Translations under genes and position numbers: made by a program
The notes under the pieces: generated by a model
What the model saw: only the letters and a program-made list of their open reading frames with translations
Told to the model about the DNA's origin: nothing
Databases searched by the model: none
Assembly (NCBI GenBank): GCA_910592005.1
Contig: CAJVPP010000411.1
Location: forward strand, 1-33,262
DNA from: Funneliformis mosseae
Lineage: Eukaryota; Glomeromycota; Glomeromycetes; Glomerales; Glomeraceae
Reading direction: 5' to 3'
DNA: 33,262 nucleotides
In this document: positions 20,871 to 31,690 of the stretch, in pieces
Numbering within the stretch: position 1 is the stretch's first letter
How the letters are laid out: every line of letters begins with the position of its first letter

Positions 20871-23800
20871 TAAATTTAAGAAAAACCTTTTTCACCCTAC
20901 CTCTCCTATATGCATTTCACCCGTTTCGCTTCAATTTACTTTATTCATACTTCGATCCTAGTGCTCATTACACAATGATGTATATTCTACAACACTATGT
21001 TATGAGCGTGAGGGTCTTTCACACTTACTATTAATTAGTCAATGCTTTATAACATTGATTTTTTCTTAAGACTTTTTATTATGTATATATATTTAACCTT
21101 TTAAAATCATTTCGTTTTAAAATTATGATTTCTTCCTCTCAATTAAGATAGATTTTAGATAGGTTTATATATATTTTATGATTAGTGCTAAGTTAGGCAA
21201 CAAAAAAAAAAAAATTTTTTTTTTAGGAATGAAAAATTCAATATAGTTAACTGTTTCTCAATATGTTATTTCACTGTTTAGTATATTTTTTATTTTCTTT
21301 TTTTTTATTATTTTCTTTTACAAACAATCTCACACTACGTTCGCACAGCATTCATTCACAAGCATTGCAAGCGACGCAGCATGTTAGCTCGCACCATAAT
21401 CATTTATTCTACTACCCCTAGTACACAACCTTTAATTTATTTATACACACAACACACAAACTGTTTTCACGCATCGACGAATTTGGAGTTTAACCCAAGT
21501 CAACCCCCCTTTTATACCGACTTTGGTTCTCAAAATATTTTGTCAATCTCCTGCACTCAAAAACACCGACACAAAGCGCGGCGGATCAACATTTTATCAG
21601 ACGTGTTATCAAACTACCCCGAATAGGGTAACAATTTTTTTTAATCTTCTATATTTTACCTCCATATCTGGTTAGTAATGTATTTTTAATTTAATAATAA
21701 TATACTTAATTCTTATTCCTGTAATAAAATAATATCCTTAATGTTGCAAATTTATTTAAACAAATCTTCTTTTCTTATTCAATGTCACCCGCAGATTATA
21801 AGCACGAAAGACGCATCATTATAATAATTACACAACTTACCACACGCGTCTCTTATGAAACAAATTATTATTTCTCTAAAGCATGCAATCCAAACAAATC
21901 AATGGATTTAACCGATGGACGCGTTTGAAAAAAGATTTACGCGCTTACCTATCACTAGGGAGGTCGATCTATTTTTATCTTTATCTCTCGACTTGCCTGT
22001 GAAGTTGGCGTTCTTGTGTGTTTTCAGGATGTCGCGTGGAACTTGTGTGTGTGGTGTAATTTTTTTTTTATCAATGTGTTTGGTTTTTTTTTCATTTTAT
22101 AGTTTTTTTTTTTCTCATTTACGTTCGTAGTGTGATCATCTATAGTTATAGTGAGACAAATTTTTTTTTTTATATTCATAGCATATGTTTTATTTTTTTG
22201 GCATTTCTCTTGCATTTTTTTTTTGTTTTCTTTTCCCGTCATAGAACATGAAGAAAAAAAATTTATTTTTTGTTACATTATTATATAATCATCAATTTTT
22301 TTGATCAAAAGCATTTAAAACAAAACAAAAAAAAACACTTGCATTTTTGTACATTTTTTTTTTCAATCAAAAAATTTCACGTCTTTTGGAGGACATTTTC
22401 TCATTTATTTTTGTCGTGATCTATTTGATGATTATTTTAGAGGAAAAAAAAATTTTTTTTTTTCATTCTTCATCCACATAGAGGATTGTAAAAAAAAAAA
22501 GAAGAAAGAAAAAATCATACACATACATTTTTTTAAATCCAAAAAAAAAAAAAAAACCAAACACCGTCTGTGTGTGGTTTTTGATTTTTTCTTTTTAATT
22601 GTTCATATTCGATAGAGGTAAAAGAAGACAAATATTATGTTTACACCCCTACCCTTTATATGATTATGATATTTATTTTATAAGATGAAGTAAATTGAAG
22701 CGATAAAAGATTGGTGACTAAAATTTTCTGAAAAGAAAGAAATAAGGTTAAAATAAGATATATATATATTTTTTAAAAAAAAAGAAAAATTAGATTATGA
22801 TTAAGGAAAGAAAAAAGTTCGTGTAGGGTGAAAAATCTATAGTAATTTTTTTTTTAAGCTTAAGATTTAATTAACGAGAGGAAACTAATAATAAAAACCA
22901 AAAAAAAAACAAAAAAAAAAAACAAACAAAAAAAAAACAAATTTGTTTTATAGCATCATTTTTTTTCTTTGTAAAAAAATTTTTTTTCTATTCAATTAGT
23001 TATTAGCATATTTCTTTTTTTTTAATTTGCATCGATATTTTTTTTTTTTGATTTGACGATTAATAATATTATCATTAAAAAAAAAAAAAAAGTATTAATT
23101 TATTATAATTACCTCATAATCAAATTAATGTGTATGTATATTTATTCTTGATAGAACAGTAAAAATAGAGAGATAAAAAATAAATAGTATATAGATATAT
23201 ATAAAGGAAAACGTTCCCAAAAAAAAAAAAAAGGTGTGGTGTTTTTTTTTTTAAAAAAAAAGTGGCGAGAAACAAAAAAAACAGTTGAAAGTTAGTAGCA
23301 TCAAACGAAATCGCGATATTCGATGATTTATATGATTTATATGACGCGTTAAAGATCGTGATTTATAAGTTTATAATAAAGTTGCTTTAATAAAACTGGG
23401 CCAGAACATTTATTTATTTTATCTCTCAGGGAAAGAAGAGATGACGGACTTTATGCTTTATGAATTTTATGCTTTAAGAATAATACTTTTTTTATTCAAG
23501 ACGATTTTTATATCCGAGTTATTTTTACTACAAAGTTCCGATGAAACCGTTACTATAACACTCTTCCGTTTTGCTAACGCGTACAGCAAGTTTTATCGTC
23601 CTTTATTAAAGAGAAAAGAAAGAAAAAAAAAGAGAAAATAGAAAGCAAAAAGATGAAAAGAAATTTTCAAACGTAAAAAATTTTTGAGGATAAAAAATTT
23701 GAGAGGAGGCAGCAAAGGAAATGACAAAAGTAAGGAGTTTATTCTATATATATGTTGACGGTTATAATCATACAAACAGTTATCCCGACTTGTGACGCAT

Positions 23801-24000
23801 TTATTTTCTTTTTATTATCTTTGAATAAAATAAATAAATTCGGAATGTAATAAAAAGATATAATAATCAAATGTTGTATTACCAAACGAAACCCGCTTTA
23901 CCTTAACAACTTATTTTATCCTATCCACTACAAATTTCGTTACATTAAAAAAGTAAAATGATTATTACTACGTACTAGATATGACTTTCTCATGTTTGGA
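20871..24000. other. Spacer downstream of the kinase gene
   Basis: No gene is supported. Positions 21340-21640 are C-rich on the plus strand, with an 81-codon frame (21381-21626) that looks non-protein-like. Positions 22000-23300 are crowded with A and T runs, many arranged as A-run next to T-run (22443-22463, 23238-23262). Positions 23314-23345 contain ATGATTTAT repeated. Confidence 0.55.
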
Positions 24001-24029
24001 AATCAACATATAAAAAAAAAAAAAACTCA

Positions 24030-24536
24030 ATGAGCCCGAATTCAGAAAAAATTGCTTCCATTTTGTTAAAAAAAGTTCTCATTTCATTGTTTCATGCTTG
24101 GGATGACATTGCGTTTTACATGCATTTCAAATGCAATAAAACGTGTGTTTTCTTTTCCTTCGTGTCATGTCTTATTCGACGAAATCTTAAATTTTTAATT
24201 AATTTTTTTTTTTTTTATGTGTCAAACACATCTGCCGAAGAATTTTCTTTATCGAGCAGGATTTTGATTTGCAACACATTCGATTTCTTATGTTCTAACG
24301 TATGACGCCTTGTGCGTTGGCGTTGTATTTATTGTTTTCCTTTCTATCAAGGTTTAAAGGTAGCGTGTCATGTAGCAGCAAAAGGCGTAATTATTTACTA
24401 CCAAATTATCTTTACAGAAATTACGTTCTATCATTTACCTTATTCGACGAACGAAACTAACTCTTTTCAAATCATTTTTTCGGTTGTGAAATCGAATCAC
24501 GATTTGCTGTCAAATTTTCATACAAACATTAAATGA
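24030..24536 (+). pseudogene. Open frame of 169 codons broken by one TGA, unidentified
   Basis: From ATG at 24030 the frame is open to TGA at 24303-24305 and then stays open in the same frame to TGA at 24534-24536. The preceding in-frame stop is at 23982, so about 183 codons contain one stop where roughly 13 would be expected at this composition. The second part is less T-run dependent and includes Cys-, Tyr- and Ile-rich segments such as LKVACHVAAKGVIIYY. The first part has a Phe-rich stretch encoded by a T run. I recognise no family. It may be an inactivated gene, an exon with a sequencing-error stop, or chance. The minus strand is also somewhat stop-poor here. Confidence 0.25.
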
Positions 24537-25806
24537 ATAATGAATACATGCTAATATAGTATTTTATATTAGGTGTTATTATACTTAGAAATTACCCAAA
24601 AACTCAAAAAAATGTTTGTGAAACTTTTTCCACGCTTGTCATTTAAACGAAAATCTAATCTAAATTTGGAAGGCTTTTTTTGGTAGTGTAAAAACTGTCA
24701 ATAATGTCATAAATTAATGTGTGTTATTATTAAATTAATTACATTTGAATGATCTTTATATTAGTTGCATAACATAAATAATTTTACAATAGCTACATTG
24801 TATAAAAAAAAAATCATCATATCACCTTTTTTTTAAAATATAAAAATATGTAATTTTTTTTTTTTCTTTTCAACTTTTGGGTTTTAAAAGGATTCGGACT
24901 TTATGATTCATAATAATGATTATAAATAATCATCTTTTGTCACCCGAAATAATGTTCTTGATATTACAAATGAAACTTATCACTGATTTGAAGACCAAAT
25001 CAATTTCTATTTTAACTTTCAATTACATCCATTAAAAGCATATATTTATATATTTATACATACACGTATATATTAGGATATTACCAAAACTTAGCCGATA
25101 ATTTCTTGATTTTTTTGTTGTTGTTCAACTTTTTTTACCTCCGAATTTCGGCTATGCACACCCATATCACAACCAAATTTATCATCGTTATTATTTATTA
25201 TATTTTGCATCATTTTTATTTCTCAATGATAATCCCAATTTAGGGGTATCTCAAAAAGATTCGTTAAATGAACGAACAATAGGAAAATTGATAAGAATTC
25301 TTTGAATTCTCGTGATCCTTTGAACCATATTTCTACTTTAGTTAGTATGTATAAACAGACAAGTTTGAATGGTTCATTTTTCACGGTTCACAAAATAACA
25401 ATTATAATCGTTGCACACAATCACACACAAAACGACACCCTTGAATGCTCATCACAACAGCATAAACATTTATCTCTCTTTTCCCTCTAAATGACGATAA
25501 AAAGAAAGTAATGTACGAATCAAAGGTGACCGTTTCAACTTGTGAAAATTTTCAATGATTACATTGTCATTGATCTCATCCTGTAAAGAATTTAATGAGA
25601 GATTTTCAGCATACATGGCATCTGTTGATTCATCTATTCGCATGTCAACCTAAATGTCACAACACGTTTTTTACCACTTGCCAAACCTTGATCAATCTTT
25701 TGTGTTTATCACTTCAACTTTTCTCATAATGCAATTCCTCAATGGTATTCATGTATAAAGTTAATCTTTACCTCAACTAGGATAAAGTTGATCCGTTTTT
25801 AATAAT

Positions 25807-25860
25807 CACAAATGATTTTGGAACAAGTTTTTTCCCAAAGATTCTTACAAATCATTTGTG
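25807..25860. repeat. Perfect 12-bp inverted repeat with 30-nt loop
   Basis: CACAAATGATTT at 25807-25818 pairs exactly with AAATCATTTGTG at 25849-25860. It could be a stem-loop in an unannotated RNA or the ends of a very small element. No function is assigned. Confidence 0.6.
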
Positions 25861-27695
25861 GTGTTACGCGACATCAAAATATTTTCTATAAAAGTATGTT
25901 CCCCGCGGTGACAGTATCTTATTTCATTGGTTAGTATCACTTTTGATTATCTTCATTTTTTTTAGGGATACTTTTATCAAACTGCGTGTGACCATGAAAA
26001 AATAACTGAAGGGAATTTTTATTTAACTTTTTTTTTATATATATATATTTTTTTTTTCATGAGAAAATTTTCAAATCTCTAAATCAACCATTTTTTTTTT
26101 TTCTTTTAACCCATTTTTTTTTTTCTTAGTCATCTTAACACAAACCTGCCTTCTTCTTTGAATGTATAATCACGCTTGCTTGCTTTTTTGAAGATTTAAT
26201 TTATGTCAAAGGTGAACTTTGGAATGGCGGCATAACAAAGAAATTCAAAGAAAACCTTTACGCAACAATTTTTTTTTTTATATTGATACTCGGAGAAAGT
26301 TAATAATGAAGCATTTTTTTGTAATTAAACAATAACTGATTAATTAAGATAAATGATTTAAAATGTAATTAGTTCATTTTCTTGTTCTTATTATATTTAC
26401 ACGTGGTTTAATATTACGAAAAGCAGGAGAAAATCACACGCTTTTACACAACTATCTGTTTACCTATTTGAATAAATCAAATGTATACACTCGAAATATC
26501 ATTTTCTTTCAAACGCGTTTAATTTCTGAAAATGGTTAGACGAACCCCTTTTTGTTTGAATATATGGATAACTCACTTACCAAGCATTAGAAATACTAAA
26601 TTATTGTACCGAGCCGGGCAAATGAATTCTTATTTTAAATAAAGAAAAAAGTTATTTTTTTCCCTCAAAATTTGTCTTTTTTTTTTTTTTTTTTATTTGG
26701 CGCCATAGATTCTTAAACTTTAATTACGCCAGATTTCAATCAAAAATAGGATCCACGAATTAATAAAAAAAAAATCTTCAGTTTTTGCGCCGAAAAAAAA
26801 AAATTTCATTTAATGAAATTTATAAATGATTACTCTAATTTAACTATTTAATAGAAATCATCTCATTCGTAACAGTCGTTTCCTTATTTACCTTTCTTTG
26901 CACTTTTCCTTTAAAATCACACCATTAAAGAATTCCTTTTTTTCATATTCAGTATCGTGATTATAAATAAATAAATAAAAAGAGTACCTAAAAGTATGCC
27001 ATAGCATGTGAAACCCTGAATAAATTCAAGAAAACCTTTTAGAAAAATATAATGTTTTATACTAAAAAAAAAAAAAATTGATATCATTATCTATATAATT
27101 TATACTTATTGTAGATTATGTCGTTTGTGTAATTTCACTCTCACCTTGAGCATGTGAAAAATAATTTCACCTCTTTTTAAATATATGCATATAACTTAAG
27201 GAACGCAATCGTAAACGCACCCAATGATTACGTCCCAAGACAACCTTCCCTAAATGTATTAATCAAGTGTTTGAAGTACCGCTACCACCATAATATGTGC
27301 AACATCCTTTTGTCTTTTTACGTTATAGATGTCATTTTTAATATTACTTAAATAATAATGTATGGAAGGTCAAAAATGTGATAATTATGCTTGTCTGAGC
27401 ACCATGTGGGAGACCCTTGAATTCTTCAACTACATTTCTTTTTTGTGTTTTTTTTTTTATTCAACAAAAACTTTATTATTAGAATCATTGAAAGATATGT
27501 AAAGATAACGAATCATCATCTTCATCATCATTATCATTTTATTATTATTTTTATTTTTTTTTTATTTTTTTTTTTTATAAAAAAAAAAGAGTCCGAATTG
27601 AACCTGAATTTGAACAATTTTGAATTCCTATTATTTTTCCCCATTGTTCTTGGAATTGATTAACCGGAAATTATATGATGATTTTTCTATTATAG

Positions 27696-27812
27696 TTGGT
27701 GTGGTACAAGGACGAGAACAAAGAATCGGATGTTTACTACGCCAGATTAATATCATATATGAAACAAAACGTTAGCGAATACCGATTTGGTCACCGATTG
27801 AATACCGATTAG
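27696..27812 (+). other. Possible orphan terminal exon, 39 codons
   Basis: After TTTTTCTATTATAG, a good acceptor, the frame reads 38 sense codons to TAG at 27810-27812. The translation has balanced protein-like composition (for example DVYYARLISYMKQNVSEYRF). No upstream exon or ATG in a matching frame is apparent, and an open frame of this length has a fair chance of arising at random in DNA of this composition. It could be the last exon of an unseen gene, a remnant, or nothing. Confidence 0.2.
27781..27810 (+). repeat. Three ACCGATT repeats
   Basis: ACCGATT occurs at 27781-27787, 27793-27799 and 27804-27810, spaced 12 and 11 bp, near one helical turn. The repeats overlap the possible orphan exon. 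Confidence 0.6.
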
Positions 27813-29160
27813 TGTTGGTTATCCTATGAGGTAACTTTATAATGGATCCTGCGTGTATTTATGTGAAGTGGCACAACTTTCAAAAAAAAAAAAATCGATC
27901 CAAATGAAATTAACAATTTTTTTTTTTTGTCATGAAATAAAAGTGGTTAGATAAGATGCGATTACGATATCGAAAACAATTGGTCTAATCACGTATGTTC
28001 TAATTGAAGAATAGACTGCTGCAAAGGTGATTACCCTCGTTCGCGCGTACCAAGGAATCCAAGGGATAATGCTAACGAACATCCGATCCTTTTGTTCATT
28101 TTACACGTCATTTTACGTAAAAGCAGCAAATAAACAATTCTGCTAGAATTTTAAAAACAAATCATTTCGGATAATTATCAATCATAATAGTAACGCGTTA
28201 TTGTTTGTCTCAATACATGCAAGCATTCGGATTTTACCGTAATACTTATACATATTTTTGGGGGGAAACCATTCACAAATTTATTTATTTAATGATACTA
28301 TTTATTTGCATTGCGAATTTTTTTTTTTAAAAAAAAAAAATAATAATAAATAATTCCTTTTTAAGCTTTCACCCGACTGTCCATTTGTTTTTTTTTTTTT
28401 TTTTAAAGAAAAAAAATTATTTTTTATCTTGGATAACAAACGAATAAAACTTTCCGAAACGTAACATTCTGCAGATAAACAAATTTCAAAGAATTAATTT
28501 AGAAAAATATAATAATCTTACGCGTTTATAATATTTGTTATGTTGCTACATCTAACTTTTTTTCATTATGATAAATGAATAAATTTTATTTTGGATCAAT
28601 ACGCAAATATTTTAAACCTGTATGTTAATTAAACTAATAAAGCATCGATGCAGATGCATGCAGAAATCCAGATTTCGTAAGTATAGTTTAATATTTCAAA
28701 TATTGTACCAGTTACTTTCGTGATATGAAAATCGTTTGTGTTAAATACTCGTGGAGCAACTTTTGAAGCACTTTTTGTAAAATACACGAAATTACGGACC
28801 TTACAATAGCGTACTGGAAGTTTATTATATGGACGGATTTCCGAGAAGACACGTAAAAATTTTCAATGACTCGTGATTCGGAACATTTAGGATAAATTCA
28901 AAATGGGTGAGAGATAAATAAACAAAGATATTGATCAAATGCTTTCATTTTTCTTTGAACTTGTAACAATGAATGATAGAAAGTGATTATAATTATATAT
29001 GTACTGTATATATAATTAGTATGATTTTAAAGAATAACTGTATTTTAATAAAAGAAATAAATAAAAAAAATAACAATATTCAGTATTTTAGTTAAAATTA
29101 TATACATATTAACTAAAAGGTTTAAAAATTATTATTTAGAAAACTAAATCTAAGATATCA

Positions 29161-29650
29161 TCATTATTATAATTTAAGTTAATTTTCATTCATTTTATAT
29201 TTATTAAATTTAAATTTTATTTATAAAAATTTTAATATAAATCTCTCATTAATAATTAATTTTTATCAAATAATAATTAAAAATTATCCTAAACATAATT
29301 ATTAAGCTTTTCTAAATGCATAAGTAAATCTATTTTGAATTGATCACTGTCAGCTTTGATGATCTAATATTTTTAAAACAATGTGAAAACTATCAATCTT
29401 TTTTTTATTTCTTTAATATATTCTTATAATTCTATTCTATTCTCTATAGCATTATTCTTAAATCTAATATATATTGCTTTATTATTACATTATAGCATTT
29501 CATACTAATTAAATCTTTAATAATAAATCTTTTTTCTATTTCTTCAAATACTTTAAAATCATTTTATCTTTTATTTTATTATCAAAAATATTATTTTTTA
29601 TCAAATTTAATAACTTTATTTTTGACTTTAACAACTTTATTTTCTATCCA
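29161..29650 (-). pseudogene. Possible decayed coding relic, unidentified
   Basis: One minus-strand frame contains protein-like stretches (for example DFKVFEEIEKRFIIKDLISM and IQNRFTYAFRKA) around the GC-richer patch at 29335-29395. It is interrupted by many stops, mostly TAA and TGA, which could come from CAA and CGA by C-to-T change. Overall stop density is close to the random expectation, so the call rests on amino-acid content alone. Confidence 0.15.
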
Positions 29651-31330
29651 TTCTTATTTAATAATAATAATTTAATCTTAAGATATATTTTACAAAAATC
29701 TAATATTTATTATTTAATTATACATAATATAATAGTATTTGTTATGGATTAGGATTATATAAATATATATTTTTAAAAAAAAATTATCATAAATTATAAT
29801 AAAATCAATAATGTTTTATTAACAACTAATTTAACAATTTTATGAATAATATTTAAAATTAGTCAAATAAACTAATTTTTAAAGTTACAACAAAGCTTTA
29901 ATGAAATTTTAACAAAAAATAAATAATTTCTAATCGATTTTTCAAAATTTTATATATAATAAATAAATTAATAAAATAATAAAAATGATAAATCAACTTA
30001 TATATTGTAAAACTCACTAATAATAAAATTTATAAATCATAAAATATAACTTATTCTATTTAAAATTTACTTAAAATACATTTTAATTTTATGTAAATAA
30101 TGAAATAAAATAAATATTATATAAAATGTAATATTTTGAAATTAATTATAAATTTAAAATGTTATTTTATAAAATTTTATATTAATAAATATCAATAAAA
30201 TTTGGTTATAATTATAAATTTTTGTAAAATTTTTACTACTTCATAATAACAAAACAATTTTTGTAATATATTATTTAGAGTTTTAATCCTTTTAGGATTT
30301 TTAAATATATTATTAATAATAAACATTTTTAAAATAAAATGATGCAAAATAATAATAATTTTTAAATTTATAATTTATCTATCTTTATTACACAACTATT
30401 GCTATAAGACATTTATAATAATATTTTAATTTTAATTTGATTATTTCATAATAATATTATAAAAGTATATTTTCTATAATTAAAAAAATATATATTAATT
30501 GAAAAGATTTATAAAAATAATTAAGATTATAGATAAATTAGAATAAATTTCTTTAAAGAATTTAACTAATCTTTAATATTATCAATTAACTTATTGCAAA
30601 AATTATTGAAATTTTTATTAATAACTTAAAACTATTTATACCTTTAGTTAAATTAATTTCATTAAATATATAATAAATATGAAATTTTTATAAAAAACTA
30701 ATTTATCAATAAAATAAACTTCTTTTTTAATTATATTATAAGATGATTTTTTAACTTTATTTATTAATAAATATTTATCAATAAAATAAATAGATTTTTT
30801 GCAGTAGAAAAAGAAAAAAGAATTACTAAAATATTTTTTTACTTTATAAGCTAATTATTATTTTTTTAATAAAATAAATTCAGATTTAATATTAATTCAT
30901 AAAATATTTTTAGTAGTTTCCTTTCTTTCTACTGCTAAATATTTAACATTTAAACTCTTTATTTTGATAAATTTAATTTTTTTAATTAAAATTATAAATT
31001 ATAATAATAATTTTAATAAATAAATAATTATTAATATTTTATTTTATTTTTATTTCTAATATTATCTTATTTATTCTTAATAAAATATTTTGGAATTATT
31101 ATATTCTTTTTAATAAAACAATAAAGTTATATTAGACAATAATATAATGTTTTTAATATTTTTTTTTTATAACTATCCTTAAATAATATAATAAATAATA
31201 TATATTATTGCTTATCTTTATAATACATATTAATTATTTTTTTAATAATATTTATATTCTAAAAGATTATAATAATATAAATAAAACTAATAATAATTAT
31301 ATTAATAAAATGAATATTTATAATAAATAA

Positions 31331-31690
31331 AATATAAAAGGTTTGTTAGAAAAATGTAACTCTGAAAATATTTTAACAAAATTTTATTTTATATTACATT
31401 TAATTTTTAATGTTATTAGATTAAAATATAATAAGATCTTAATTTTAGTTAAAAAAAATTCACAGAAATCTATTTTTCTAGCAAATTTTCATATTTATAG
31501 TAAAAAATAAGCAAAAAAGGTTATATAAAAGAAAAATATCATATGAAAAATAGAAATAAATAAATTAAAAAGTATTCTAATAAAAAATAAAAGTGAAAAA
31601 AAAATTGATGATGAAATAATTATTGATAAGCTTTTTAAATATAATTAAATATTACAATTAATTAATTTAGATTTTACATTCTAAGTTAAC
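31331..31690 (+). pseudogene. Possible decayed coding relic, unidentified
   Basis: The frame is open for 59 codons (31331-31507), stops at TAA (31508-31510), and continues in the same frame with few further stops (near 31523, 31541 and 31645) to a TAA at 31683. That is 4 internal stops in about 117 codons, against roughly 12 expected. Segments such as KIDDEIIIDKLFKYN have more acidic residues than AT-only noise gives. There is no ATG at the start and no recognised family. Confidence 0.22.

Larger units (their letters stand above)
24537..28960. other. Spacer with scattered simple repeats
   Basis: Mostly A/T-rich DNA with T runs (26670-26690, 28387-28404) and no ORF over 72 codons. It includes a 12-bp hairpin at 25807-25860 and a GC-richer patch near 27690-28090 with one possible exon, listed separately. 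Nothing else is supported. Confidence 0.55.

Noticed and set aside
21381..21626. 81-codon plus-strand ORF
   Set aside because: No recognised family, Thr/His-rich because of the C-rich strand bias, and no promoter or intron support.
27393..27432. CTGAG...ACCCTTGAA resembling a TPP riboswitch core
   Set aside because: The downstream TAATACCAGCG-like half of the aptamer is absent and no thiamine gene is nearby.
29870..30440. Plus-strand frame considered as a transposon relic
   Set aside because: About 20 stops in 185 codons equals the random expectation for this base composition.
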